NCBI GenBank assembly: GCA_018716295.1 | Contig: DVKC01000013.1 | Coordinates: 1 to 32,502 of the forward strand | DNA from: Candidatus Avimuribaculum pullicola | Lineage (GTDB): Bacteria > Bacteroidota > Bacteroidia > Bacteroidales > Muribaculaceae | DNA length: 32,502 bases | Direction of reading: 5' to 3' | In this document: positions 1-7,361 of the stretch, in pieces | How positions within the stretch are numbered: the stretch's first letter is position 1 | How the letters are laid out: each line of letters opens with the position of its first letter | Made by a program: the position numbers and the translations under genes | Notes under the pieces: generated by a model | Told to the model about the DNA's origin: nothing | Databases searched by the model: none | What the model saw: the letters and a program-made list of their open reading frames with translations, nothing else

Positions 1-20
1 TAACGTGAGTTCGACGAATT
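1..20. repeat. left terminal inverted repeat of the IS982-type element
   Basis: TAACGTGAGTTCGACGAATT is the exact reverse complement of bases 1011-1030. The match ends at base 20. Confidence 0.9.
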
Positions 21-35
21 ATAAGTCCTTGAAAA

Positions 36-66
36 TTTGGTAATTAGCGAAAATTGTTGTAACTTT
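36..66 (+). promoter_or_regulatory. likely transposase promoter inside the IS
   Basis: TTTG at 36-39 is followed after 19 bases by TAACTTTA at 59-66. This is one base off the Bacteroidetes consensus TTTG-N19-TAnnTTTG. It sits about 40 bases before the preferred transposase start. Confidence 0.5.
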
Positions 67-105
67 ATAGTACTGAATTACAAAGAATTACAAACAATAA
101 TCGCT

Positions 106-1011
106 ATGATCACCGAGAGCAAAGTTATAGAATTATTTTGTATGGCAGATGATTTCTGCAAGTTTTTTGATTCAATGATGTCAAAATATACACTAAAAGC
201 TGTCATGAAACGCTCATATCACCGTTCCTCAACCATGTCAAAGGCCGAAATCATGCTCATAATGATACTTTTCCACGACTCGGGTTACCGATGTCTGAAG
301 CATTTCTATATCGAAAAGGTCTGCCGTCATATGCGCCATCTCTTTCCCAAAGTCGTCTCCTATAACCGATTTGTAGAACTGGAAAAAGAAGTGACCATAC
401 CATTGGCCCTGTTCATCAAGAAGGTGCTTTTAGGTAAATGCACAGGTATCAGCTTCGTTGACTCCACTCCTTTACGGGTATGCAGGAATCAGAGAATCCA
501 TATCCATAAGACGTTCAAGGGAATAGCACAGAGAGGCAAATGTTCCATGTGCTGGTTCTTCGGATTCAAGCTTCATCTGATATGCAACGAATGCGGAGAA
601 CTCCTGAATTTTATGATTACCCCTGGCGATGTGGATGACCGTAAACCCCTTGAATACAAGGCCTTTGTGGAATTCATCTATGGAAAGCTTGTCGGTGATA
701 AGGGATACATCGGCAGGAATCTTTTTGAAAGACTGTTCGTGGATGGCATACAACTTATAACCAAGTTGAAAAGAAATATGAAAGGAGCATTGATGTCACT
801 CTCAGACAAACTACTACTCAGGAAACGGGCCATTATCGAAACCGTCAACGACGAACTCAAAAATATAGCACAAGTGGAACATTCAAGACACAGGAGCTTT
901 GATAATTTTATCGTCAACCTATTGGGTGCAATTGCTGCATACTGTTGCTTTCCGAAAAAGCCGTGTATCAATGTTACGAGAACTCTTGACACACAGCTCG
1001 CTTTGTTTTGA
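106..1011 (+). CDS. IS982-family transposase
   Basis: A DDE transposase of 301 residues that would catalyse cut-and-paste movement of the surrounding element. The order of conserved blocks is that of IS982 proteins: an N-terminal MITESKVIELFC start, SYNRFVELE, the first Asp in SFVDSTPLRVC, HKTFKGIAQRGK, the second Asp in GDKGYI and the Glu in RAIIETVNDELKN, then HSRHRS and a hydrophobic tail. The frame stays open upstream to a TTG at 37, but the ATG at 106 gives the usual family length and a start matching relatives. No frameshift or internal stop is present, so the enzyme is probably active. Confidence 0.93.
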   Translation: MITESKVIELFCMADDFCKFFDSMMSKYTLKAVMKRSYHRSSTMSKAEIMLIMILFHDSGYRCLKHFYIEKVCRHMRHLFPKVVSYNRFVELEKEVTIPLALFIKKVLLGKCTGISFVDSTPLRVCRNQRIHIHKTFKGIAQRGKCSMCWFFGFKLHLICNECGELLNFMITPGDVDDRKPLEYKAFVEFIYGKLVGDKGYIGRNLFERLFVDGIQLITKLKRNMKGALMSLSDKLLLRKRAIIETVNDELKNIAQVEHSRHRSFDNFIVNLLGAIAAYCCFPKKPCINVTRTLDTQLALF

Positions 1012-1030
1012 ATTCGTCGAACTCACGTTA
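1011..1030. repeat. right terminal inverted repeat of the IS982-type element
   Basis: AATTCGTCGAACTCACGTTA pairs perfectly with bases 1-20. Its first base is the last base of the transposase stop codon. On the minus strand its outermost three bases (1028-1030) read TAA and terminate the adjacent glycosyltransferase. Confidence 0.9.
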
Positions 1031-1981
1031 TTTTACAAGCCACTTGACTATGTGTGAGGCTCCTCGTCCGCCAGCAGATATGTAGCTGCGCAGCAAGGGG
1101 TAGAGCCATCGTGCCACACGGTCGTGGCGGACGCGGCTGTATGCCTGGTCAAACAATGGTTTGGCAAGGTCGCGCCGTCTTTCGCCGATATATAATCCCG
1201 ATAATACCACGCGCCTGAAGTCTATATACTTGAGCAATCGTTCACGGTCGGGCAGGGGCTGGGTATTGAGCAACGCACATTCCACGGCATCGATGGCACG
1301 TTCCCATGTCCCTGCTTTTGATGAAAAATCGGTACCAGTGATTGATTGCTGTTGCAGGAAGATGTGTACTGCTATGGTTTCGTCGTAGAATGCCACGCGA
1401 GGGTTGCACAATAGCATACGCATTGATAAGTCCCAGTCGTCCCATGTGGGCAAGTCTTCATTCCATCGCCCAGCTTGTTCAAACAGTTTTCGTGACATCA
1501 AGCAGCATTGCAGCGGGCAAGCTGCTGCATGGAAAATGTTGTTGGCAATCAAGTCGGTTTTGTAATAAGGCTTTTCATGTTTCGAGCCGTCAAGGTTTAA
1601 GCAGTCGGCGCGTCCCAGCACCATGTCGGCGTTTTCACGTTGTGCCACGTCAAGGTATTTTTCGAGCATATAGGGTTCCATTGTGTCGTCGCTGTCGAAA
1701 AATAGCAGCCATTCGCCGCTTGCCATGGTGGCACCGAGGTTGCGTGCGCGTGCCGCACCTTGTCTTTTTTCTTGGGCAACTGTCACATTGAAGGTGCTGC
1801 TACAATGTTGCCGCTTGAAAGCTTGCAGCACATCGATGGTGTCGTCCGACGAATTATTATCGACAAGTATCACCTCTATGGGGCTTAGCGACTGTGCAAG
1901 TACCGATTGCAATGTACGTACAACCAGTTGCGCCCTGTTATATACTGGAATTATTACCGAAACCATATATTTCGACATCAT
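1028..1981 (-). CDS. GT2-family glycosyltransferase, 3' end abutting the IS
   Basis: A GT-A fold family 2 glycosyltransferase, probably adding a sugar in surface-polysaccharide assembly. The N-terminus has the typical SVIIPVYNRAQLVVRTLQSVL strand-helix start, an LVDNNSSDDT nucleotide-binding block, ARNLGATMASGEWLLFFDSDD with the DxD metal motif, and a downstream WNEDLPTWDDWDLSMR acceptor-side block. The start is uncertain: ATG codons at 1981, 1978 and 1966 all fit. The frame continues to 2161 but would run into the divergent gene at 2035, so that start is rejected. The stop codon TAA (1030-1028) lies wholly inside the IS inverted repeat, so the native C-terminus may be missing. At about 317 residues the protein is still of ordinary length, so loss, if any, is probably small. 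Confidence 0.85.
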   Translation of the reverse strand: MMSKYMVSVIIPVYNRAQLVVRTLQSVLAQSLSPIEVILVDNNSSDDTIDVLQAFKRQHCSSTFNVTVAQEKRQGAARARNLGATMASGEWLLFFDSDDTMEPYMLEKYLDVAQRENADMVLGRADCLNLDGSKHEKPYYKTDLIANNIFHAAACPLQCCLMSRKLFEQAGRWNEDLPTWDDWDLSMRMLLCNPRVAFYDETIAVHIFLQQQSITGTDFSSKAGTWERAIDAVECALLNTQPLPDRERLLKYIDFRRVVLSGLYIGERRRDLAKPLFDQAYSRVRHDRVARWLYPLLRSYISAGGRGASHIVKWLVK

Positions 1982-1989
1982 ATATATGG

Positions 1990-2006
1990 CAAATTTAGTA
2001 ATTTTG
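1990..2006. promoter_or_regulatory. back-to-back -7 elements for two divergent glycosyltransferase genes
   Basis: On the minus strand TAAATTTG (1997-1990) and on the plus strand TAATTTTG (1999-2006) both match TAnnTTTG, with one base between them. They lie within an imperfect palindrome GGCAAATTTAGTAATTTTGCC at about 1988-2008. A minus-strand TTCG at 2020-2017, 19 bases upstream, could be the -33 box. The plus-strand -33 box is poor. Confidence 0.5.
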
Positions 2007-2034
2007 CCGACGATAACGAACACTTCATAGCAAT

Positions 2035-3171
2035 ATGCAGCGATTAAAGATATTATTCTTGGGCGATGCCAGCAATTACCACTCATGTCTTGCCGATGCT
2101 TTGCGGCGGATGGGGCACAAGGTGACGGTGGTGTCGAATGGTAGCACATGGATGAATACACGGCGTGACATCAACTTGACACGGCATCCTGGCAAGTGGG
2201 GAACGGCTAAATATTTGCTTGATGTGTTCATGTTGTTGTCGCAGTTGAGGGGCTATGACATCGTGCATCTTATAAATCCTGCGTTTTTCATGGAATTGCA
2301 TCTTAATAGGCTTCGTTATATTTTTGATTACTTGCGGCGGCACAACAAGCACGTTTTCCTTTCGGCAACGACTTCGGATTATTACTATGCCCATGTGTGC
2401 CAGGATTGTACGACGTTTCGTTATTCCGACTATTTTGTCGGCGACAAGCCTTCACCGTATTATTTGTCGGGTGGAGAAGCCGACCTCAAACAATGGGAAG
2501 CACCGTTGCACAAAGGGTACACGATGTATTTTACACCGCGGCTCGATGGCGTGGTGGCTTGTCTGTATGAATATTACAAGTCGTATGAGGGTGCTGTTGC
2601 GCCTGGGCGGCTTGTCTATGGTGGTATTCCCATTGATGTAAAGTCGATTGAGCCGCATTTTATTGCCGAGCCGCCCAAGAAAGTGAAATTCTTCCTTGGG
2701 CAGAAAAGTGGACGTATCGAGTTGAAAGGTTCCGACTTGCTGCTCGATGCACTGCGTCGCACTTGCGACCGATACCCGGGGCAGTGTGAGATGCAGGTGG
2801 TGGAAAATCGTCCTTACCAGGAATATATAGAATTGTTATCGGCATCGCACGTCAATCTCGACCAGCTTTATTCCTATACGCCAGCTACCAATGCCCTCAT
2901 TGGCATGGCGCAAGGTGTAGTGGCTGTGAGTGGTGCCGAGCCTGAATTTTATGATTTCATCGGTGAGCATGAATGCCAGCCGATTATTAACGTTTCGCCA
3001 CTTGTCGAGGGCGACATAGATGCCAAGCTGGCATGGATTGTCGAACACCGCGACCAGTTGCCGTTGTTGTCAAGGCAGAGCCGCGAATTTGTCGTCAAGC
3101 ATAACGACAGCCACATTGTGGCTCAACGCCATATAGATTTTTGGAATAAAGTAATTAACAAAATGCAATGA
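2035..3171 (+). CDS. GT-B glycosyltransferase (GT4/GT1-like)
   Basis: A 378-residue protein likely to transfer a sugar from a nucleotide donor during polysaccharide synthesis. The N-terminus KILFLGDASNYHSCLADALRRMGHKVTVVSNG is the first Rossmann strand and helix of GT-B enzymes. The C-terminal half has KKVKFFLGQKSGRIELKGSDLLLDAL, then MQVVENRPYQEYIELLSASHVNLDQLYSYTPATNALIGMAQGV, the usual donor-binding region in which a Glu-containing EX7E-type motif is expected. I see AEPEFYDFIGE in that place. The exact sugar is unknown. Its stop overlaps the start of the next gene in an ATGA, so the two are translationally coupled. Confidence 0.8.
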   Translation: MQRLKILFLGDASNYHSCLADALRRMGHKVTVVSNGSTWMNTRRDINLTRHPGKWGTAKYLLDVFMLLSQLRGYDIVHLINPAFFMELHLNRLRYIFDYLRRHNKHVFLSATTSDYYYAHVCQDCTTFRYSDYFVGDKPSPYYLSGGEADLKQWEAPLHKGYTMYFTPRLDGVVACLYEYYKSYEGAVAPGRLVYGGIPIDVKSIEPHFIAEPPKKVKFFLGQKSGRIELKGSDLLLDALRRTCDRYPGQCEMQVVENRPYQEYIELLSASHVNLDQLYSYTPATNALIGMAQGVVAVSGAEPEFYDFIGEHECQPIINVSPLVEGDIDAKLAWIVEHRDQLPLLSRQSREFVVKHNDSHIVAQRHIDFWNKVINKMQ

Positions 3172-3983
3172 CATTAGAAATATTGATTTGCACCTATAAC
3201 GACCGCATCAATCAAGTGCAAAACGTGTTGATGCAGCCGGCTCACAATATATCATACCTTGTGTCGTGGCAGCAGAGTGAGGGTTATGAAGCTCCTGAGC
3301 TGCCTGCCGAGATTGCTTCGCGCGATGATGTGAAAGTGATAGTTGTAAATGGCTCGGGATTGTGCAACAATCGCAACAACGCCATTGCCAACGCTACTGG
3401 CGACGTATGCCTCATTGCCGATGATGATATCACATATATTCCTCATCACGTGGCGCATGTGGTGGAATACTTTGAATTGCACCCGACACTTGATGTGGCC
3501 ACGTTTAAATATGAGTCGCGCAATTATCCCAAGGATTATCCTTCTTATTCGTTCGATTTGCGTCAACCTGTAAAGGGCTATCACGTGTCGAGTATCGAAA
3601 TTGCCTTCCGTCGCCAGTCGGTGCAGGGTAAAGTGTGGTTTAATCCGTTGTTTGGTGCAAATGCCCCGGTGCTTAACTCATGCGAAGAGGCCGTGTTTGC
3701 GCTCGATGCCCTGGAGAAGGGGCTTAGCTGGTTTTTCTTCCCCTACGCCATCGCCCGCCATGAGCATGCTACAACGTCCGACCGTTTAGCTGGCGTTCCA
3801 GCAACCCTGATGTCGAATGGGGCATATATATATCTTGCATACAAAGATGGTACGGCACCACTGCGTTACGTGCTGTTGGCATGGCGTGCGTGCCGCAACC
3901 CGCTGAAGTTTTTCACGGCACTGCGCCATGTGTTGCAAGGTGTGGAGTACATAAAGAAAAATTGTATTCCAGCATTACAATAA
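3168..3983 (+). CDS. GT2-family glycosyltransferase
   Basis: A 271-residue family 2 glycosyltransferase. The start LEILICTYNDRI is the first strand of the GT-A fold. LCNNRNNAIANATGDVCLIADDDITYIP holds the metal-binding DDD, and SSIEIAFRRQSV and CEEAVFALDALEKGLSWFFFP are typical of acceptor-side regions. A C-terminal amphipathic stretch (YVLLAWRACRNPLKFFTAL) may associate with the membrane. The ATG overlaps the stop of the upstream GT-B gene by four bases, so both belong to one transcription unit reading away from the divergent promoter near 2000. Confidence 0.82.
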   Translation: MTLEILICTYNDRINQVQNVLMQPAHNISYLVSWQQSEGYEAPELPAEIASRDDVKVIVVNGSGLCNNRNNAIANATGDVCLIADDDITYIPHHVAHVVEYFELHPTLDVATFKYESRNYPKDYPSYSFDLRQPVKGYHVSSIEIAFRRQSVQGKVWFNPLFGANAPVLNSCEEAVFALDALEKGLSWFFFPYAIARHEHATTSDRLAGVPATLMSNGAYIYLAYKDGTAPLRYVLLAWRACRNPLKFFTALRHVLQGVEYIKKNCIPALQ

Positions 3984-3999
3984 TTTATGGTAAAATCCT

Positions 4000-4007
4000 T
4001 ATCTTTG
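4000..4007 (+). promoter_or_regulatory. -7 element before the Pmp3-like gene
   Basis: TATCTTTG fits TAnnTTTG and lies 35 bases upstream of the ATG at 4042. A TTTA at 3984-3987 is a weak -33 candidate with short spacing (12 bases). Confidence 0.4.
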
Positions 4008-4041
4008 GCAGATTAAACCGTATAAACATATCATAATAATT

Positions 4042-4194
4042 ATGTCTATTTTTAGAGTTCTTCTTTCTATTATTTTCCCGCCGCTTGCCGTGTTTGACCG
4101 TGGATGTGGCTCAATATTAATTGTTTGTTTGCTCACATTGTGTGGTTGGATACCTGGGGTTATCGGTGCATTGGTAATACTTAACAAGAATTAA
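4042..4194 (+). CDS. Pmp3/YqaE family small membrane protein
   Basis: A 50-residue protein of the UPF0057 (Pmp3/YqaE) family. It has two hydrophobic helices with the family signature: LLSIIFPPLAVF in the first (about residues 7-18) and LLTLCGWIPGVIGALVIL in the second (about 30-47). The paired prolines and the G-WIPG turn are the family's fixed points. Members sit in the cytoplasmic membrane and are linked to stress and ion homeostasis in fungi and plants. The bacterial role is poorly known. The gene has its own -7 element and ends 15 bases before trmB, so it probably starts a pmp3-trmB-mrp transcript. Confidence 0.88.
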   Translation: MSIFRVLLSIIFPPLAVFDRGCGSILIVCLLTLCGWIPGVIGALVILNKN

Positions 4195-4209
4195 GGATAG
4201 CTGGAACCA

Positions 4210-4977
4210 ATGGGAAAAAACAAGTTGAAAAAATTCGCCGAGATGGAGCAATTGCCCAATGTGTTCCAATTTCCATTTGCCGCTTTGCGTGAAAATGGCT
4301 TTCCGTTGAAGGGGCACTGGAACAGCGATTATTTCCACAACGACAATCCCATAGTGCTTGAGTTGGGGTGCGGGCGTGGCGAGTACACTGTAGGGCTGGC
4401 CGAACGGATAGCCGCGAAGAATTATATCGGGGTGGATATCAAGGGGGCAAGAATGTGGGCAGGTGCAAAGCATGCTGCATTAGCGGGGCTTGGCAACGTG
4501 GCTTTCTTGCGCACTAATATCGAGCTTATCGATAGCTTTTTCGCCCCTGGCGAAGTGAGCGAAATATGGATAACATTCCCCGACCCTCAAATGAAGAAAG
4601 TGCGTAAACGCCTGACCAGTACACGTTTCTTGGAACTTTACAGGCATGTGCTTGTGCACGACGGGATTGTTCACCTCAAGACCGATAGCCCGTTTCTGTA
4701 CACTTATACCGACGAATTGGTGCGGCTTAACGGTTTCGATGTGGAAATCAATACTGCCGATTTGTATCACTCGGGGTGTGACGATGAAATATTGGGCATA
4801 AAGACCTACTATGAGCAGCAATGGCTCGACCGTGGGCTGGCGATAAAGTACATCAAGTTTCACCTCGATGCCGACACCCAGTTGCAAGAGCCTGATATCG
4901 AAATCGAGCATGACACTTACCGCAGCTTCTCGCGCGGGTATATCCAGAAGATGATTACACCCCCTGAAGGGGAATAG
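4210..4977 (+). CDS. trmB: tRNA (guanine-N7-)-methyltransferase TrmB
   Basis: A SAM-dependent enzyme that makes 7-methylguanosine at position 46 in the variable loop of tRNAs. The 255-residue protein has the family's SAM-binding motif ELGCGRGEY (about 51-59), the second-strand acidic residue in [11 protein letters not shown], then NIELID and the diagnostic [16 protein letters not shown] (FPDP at 123-126). [13 protein letters not shown] follows. The ending [12 protein letters not shown] is slightly longer than in E. coli. The ATG at 4210 follows the Pmp3-like gene by 15 bases, and mrp begins 18 bases after the stop. This is a confident call. Confidence 0.95.
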   Translation: MGKNKLKKFAEMEQLPNVFQFPFAALRENGFPLKGHWNSDYFHNDNPIVLELGCGRGEYTVGLAERIAAKNYIGVDIKGARMWAGAKHAALAGLGNVAFLRTNIELIDSFFAPGEVSEIWITFPDPQMKKVRKRLTSTRFLELYRHVLVHDGIVHLKTDSPFLYTYTDELVRLNGFDVEINTADLYHSGCDDEILGIKTYYEQQWLDRGLAIKYIKFHLDADTQLQEPDIEIEHDTYRSFSRGYIQKMITPPEGE

Positions 4978-4995
4978 CAAACATACACAACTACA

Positions 4996-6108
4996 ATGGA
5001 AAAGCGATTATATCCCAAACTTATATTGGATGCCTTGAGCCATGTGCGCTATCCTGGTACGGGCAAGGACATAGTGTCGAGCGGAATGGTCGAGGACGAC
5101 ATTCGCATCGATGGAATGAAAGTATCGTTCTCGCTGATTTTTGACAAGCCTACCGACCCGTTTGTCAAATCTCTCGTGAAGTCGGCCGAAGCAGCCATCA
5201 AGACATACGTTGGCGAGGAGGTGGATATCACGGGCAATATTGCCATCAAATTCCGTACTGCCGCACCAGCCAAGCCTGCTAATCCGCTACCCGATGTGAA
5301 AAACATCATTGGTGTTTCGTCGGGCAAGGGCGGCGTGGGTAAGTCCACGATTGCCGTTAACCTGGCCGTGTCGCTCGCCCAACTCGGCTACAAAGTTGGG
5401 TTGCTCGATGCCGACATATTCGGCCCGTCGGCACCCAAGATGTTCGGGCTTGAAGATGCACCAGTGTATATGGTACAAAAAGATGACGGTCGCAACCTTA
5501 TATCACCGCTTGAAAAATTCGGCGTAAAAGTGTTGTCAATCGGTTTCTTGGTCGATAAAGACCAGGCTGTGCTGTGGCGTGGCGGAATGGCAAGTAATGC
5601 CTTGAAGCAACTTATCACCGAGGCCGACTGGGGCGAGCTTGACTATTTTATTATCGACATGCCTCCCGGCACGAGCGATATACATCTCACACTTGTGCAA
5701 ACGCTCGCTATAACTGGGGCAATCGTAGTCACTACTCCACAAGATGTGGCACTTGCCGATGCCCGTAAGGGGGTGAGCATGTTCCAGAGCGACAAGGTGA
5801 ATGTGCCTATATTGGGAATTGTGGAAAATATGTCGTGGTTCACACCAGCGGCTCACCCCGATGAACGGTACTATATTTTCGGTCGCGATGGAGGCAAGAA
5901 CCTTGCCGAAAAACTCGGTGTGGCGTTGCTCGGTCAAATTCCGCTGGTGGCAAGCATCTGCAAGGGTGGCGATGATGGTGTGCCTGTGACACTGCAAAAC
6001 AGCATCTCGGGGGCGGCGTTTATCGAGCTTGCCCGCCAAGTGGCTGCCGCAACTGACCGCCGCAACAATACCCTTCCACCAACTCACAAGGTTGAGTTCA
6101 CCAACTAA
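4996..6108 (+). CDS. mrp: Mrp/ApbC-type P-loop ATPase, Fe-S cluster carrier
   Basis: A 370-residue cytoplasmic ATPase of the Mrp/NBP35 family that assembles and hands over iron-sulfur clusters. The N-terminal DUF59 (MIP18-like) domain occupies about residues 1-85. The deviant Walker A GKGGVGKST lies at 110-118, followed by GLLDADIFGPSAPKMFG and the Walker B-like IIDMPPGTSD. The CxxC pair that bridges a cluster at the dimer interface in E. coli-type Mrp is absent: the segment after IVENMSW reads FTPAAHPDERYYIFGRDGG. From memory this is usual in Bacteroidetes homologues. A hairpin terminator follows the stop at 6143-6184. Confidence 0.93.
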   Translation: MEKRLYPKLILDALSHVRYPGTGKDIVSSGMVEDDIRIDGMKVSFSLIFDKPTDPFVKSLVKSAEAAIKTYVGEEVDITGNIAIKFRTAAPAKPANPLPDVKNIIGVSSGKGGVGKSTIAVNLAVSLAQLGYKVGLLDADIFGPSAPKMFGLEDAPVYMVQKDDGRNLISPLEKFGVKVLSIGFLVDKDQAVLWRGGMASNALKQLITEADWGELDYFIIDMPPGTSDIHLTLVQTLAITGAIVVTTPQDVALADARKGVSMFQSDKVNVPILGIVENMSWFTPAAHPDERYYIFGRDGGKNLAEKLGVALLGQIPLVASICKGGDDGVPVTLQNSISGAAFIELARQVAAATDRRNNTLPPTHKVEFTN

Positions 6109-6142
6109 TCTCCGATAATTAGGTAGTGTCGTTACCGTGTTT

Positions 6143-6197
6143 ATGCCGTTTATTCACCGGATTTTTTCGGCGAATAAACGGCATTTTCGCCGAAAAA
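6143..6197 (+). terminator. strong hairpin terminator after mrp with an overlapping alternative hairpin
   Basis: Arms 6143-6159 and 6168-6184 pair over 17 bases with one mismatch around an 8-base, T-rich loop (6160-6167), followed by a short T run. A second perfect 11-bp hairpin uses 6163-6173 and 6187-6197 with a 13-base loop. It shares bases with the first, so the two cannot form together. The near symmetry would also let it stop transcription from either side. Confidence 0.7.
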
Positions 6198-6201
6198 GCT
6201 A

Positions 6202-6209
6202 TATCTTAG
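6202..6209 (+). promoter_or_regulatory. possible -7 element before fic
   Basis: TATCTTAG is one base off TAnnTTTG and sits 14 bases before the ATG at 6224, giving a nearly leaderless transcript. An overlapping mini-ORF, ATG 6217 to TGA 6240 (MSDGLST), spans the start region in another frame. Confidence 0.3.
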
Positions 6210-6223
6210 CAAAAAAATGAGTG

Positions 6224-7315
6224 ATGGCTTATCTACATGAAAGGGAAAACTGGTGGCAATTCAGGTATGACAGTGATGCTGTCATGAATGTATTGGGTGG
6301 TGTACGAGCCAAGCAAGGGCTTGTTCTTGGGCGAATGCTTTCATTGGGTTTCGATATGCAAGGCGAAGCTGTGGTTTCAAACTTGTCGCTCGAATTAGTG
6401 CGTTCTGCCGAAATCGAGGGTGAAACATTGAATTTCGATGAAGTACGGTCTTCGATAGCACGACGATTGGGAATAGAAACTGCCGGGCTTGTATCAGTAT
6501 CGCGTTATGTAGATGGTGTGGTGGAAATGTTGCTTGATGCCACACAGAACTATGCCCTGCCTCTGAGTGATGAACGTCTGTTTGGGTGGCACAATGTGCT
6601 TTTCCCAACTGGAATGAGTGGTCTGTATCGGATAGAAGTTGGCAAGTATCGTTCGGGCGAGATGCAAGTCGTGTCGGGTGCGATGGGGCATGAAAAAGTG
6701 CATTATCAAGCACCTTCGCCATTGAAGGTACAAGGAGAAATGTCGCGGTTAATAGAATGGGCCAATGGTGATAACAGCATAGACCCAGTGTTGAAAGCTG
6801 CGATAGCACACTTGTGGTTTGTGTCGATCCATCCATTTGATGACGGCAATGGCAGGATTGCAAGAGCATTGACCGACATGCTTCTTGCCAGAGCGGAAGA
6901 TTGTGGGAAGCGTTTTTATAGCATGTCGGCAGAAATTAAAGCTAAGCAAAAGGAATATTACGATGTGCTTGAACGCACACAGCGTGGCAACGGGGATATA
7001 ACCGAGTGGCTTGTGTGGTTTTTGCATTGTCTGGAACAAACTTTGTGCGTTACTGAAAATTCTCTTACATCGGTGCTACGCAAAGCTGAATTTTGGGAAC
7101 GAAACCGTAATGTCGCTTTCAACGAACGCCAAAGGAAATTGATTAACATGCAGTTTGACGGCTTTTTCGGTAAGCTCACCACAAGTAAGTGGGCAAAAAT
7201 AGCCAAATGTTCAAATGATACAGCTTTAAATGACATTAATGACATGATAGTCAAAGGCATACTGCGCAAAACCGATGAAGGTGGGCGCAGCACCAACTAT
7301 GTGCTTGCCGATTAA
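6224..7315 (+). CDS. Fic-domain protein (probable AMP transferase), self-inhibited class
   Basis: A 363-residue Fic protein. The active-site loop HPFDDGNGRIAR at 203-214 matches HPFx(D/E)GNGRxxR exactly, including the catalytic His and the ATP-binding Arg. An N-terminal inhibitory motif (S/T)xxxE(G/N) is present as SAEIEG (61-66), so this is a class II Fic whose Glu-65 should block the ATP gamma-phosphate site. The N-terminal region (WWQFRYDSDAVMNVLGGVRAKQG) resembles DUF4172. The C-terminal part (about 310-363, LTTSKWAKIAKCSNDTALNDINDMIVKGIL) reads as a winged helix. Such proteins usually AMPylate a host-cell protein. The target is unknown. A GTG at 6221 is an equally possible start. The gene converges on the restriction-modification genes. 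Confidence 0.9.
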   Translation: MAYLHERENWWQFRYDSDAVMNVLGGVRAKQGLVLGRMLSLGFDMQGEAVVSNLSLELVRSAEIEGETLNFDEVRSSIARRLGIETAGLVSVSRYVDGVVEMLLDATQNYALPLSDERLFGWHNVLFPTGMSGLYRIEVGKYRSGEMQVVSGAMGHEKVHYQAPSPLKVQGEMSRLIEWANGDNSIDPVLKAAIAHLWFVSIHPFDDGNGRIARALTDMLLARAEDCGKRFYSMSAEIKAKQKEYYDVLERTQRGNGDITEWLVWFLHCLEQTLCVTENSLTSVLRKAEFWERNRNVAFNERQRKLINMQFDGFFGKLTTSKWAKIAKCSNDTALNDINDMIVKGILRKTDEGGRSTNYVLAD

Positions 7316-7330
7316 TGACTTACAGTGGTT

Positions 7331-7358
7331 GTGTGCTGTGGCATCAGATGCGTTTGCC
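7331..7358. repeat. imperfect copy of the 3' end of the MATE gene (att-like repeat, left)
   Basis: Bases 7331-7358 match 9353-9381 at 24 of 28 aligned positions with one single-base gap. Read on the minus strand it encodes the last MATE codons, GKRI-stop, plus sequence just downstream. It lies three bases outside the methyltransferase stop codon. Confidence 0.65.
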
Positions 7359-7361
7359 ATC

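Larger units (their letters stand above)
1..1030 (+). mobile_element. IS982-family insertion sequence, apparently complete
   Basis: A 1030-bp unit starts and ends with perfect 20-bp inverted repeats (1-20 and 1011-1030) and encloses one intact DDE transposase gene. The size and single-ORF plan fit the IS982 family. The repeats stop matching after base 20. The left flank lies outside the window, so a target-site duplication cannot be checked and the true outer ends could extend beyond base 1. The right end directly abuts a glycosyltransferase gene on the other strand and supplies its stop codon. Because the window begins at the repeat, this may also be a contig edge at a multicopy element. Confidence 0.9.

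Noticed and set aside
1342..1791. 149-codon plus-strand frame inside the GT2 gene
   Set aside because: It is antisense to a clear glycosyltransferase and its sequence is Arg/Ser/Cys-rich with no recognisable pattern.
6217..6240. Seven-codon leader peptide of fic
   Set aside because: It overlaps the fic start and has no ribosome-binding site. It is noted under the hairpin finding only.
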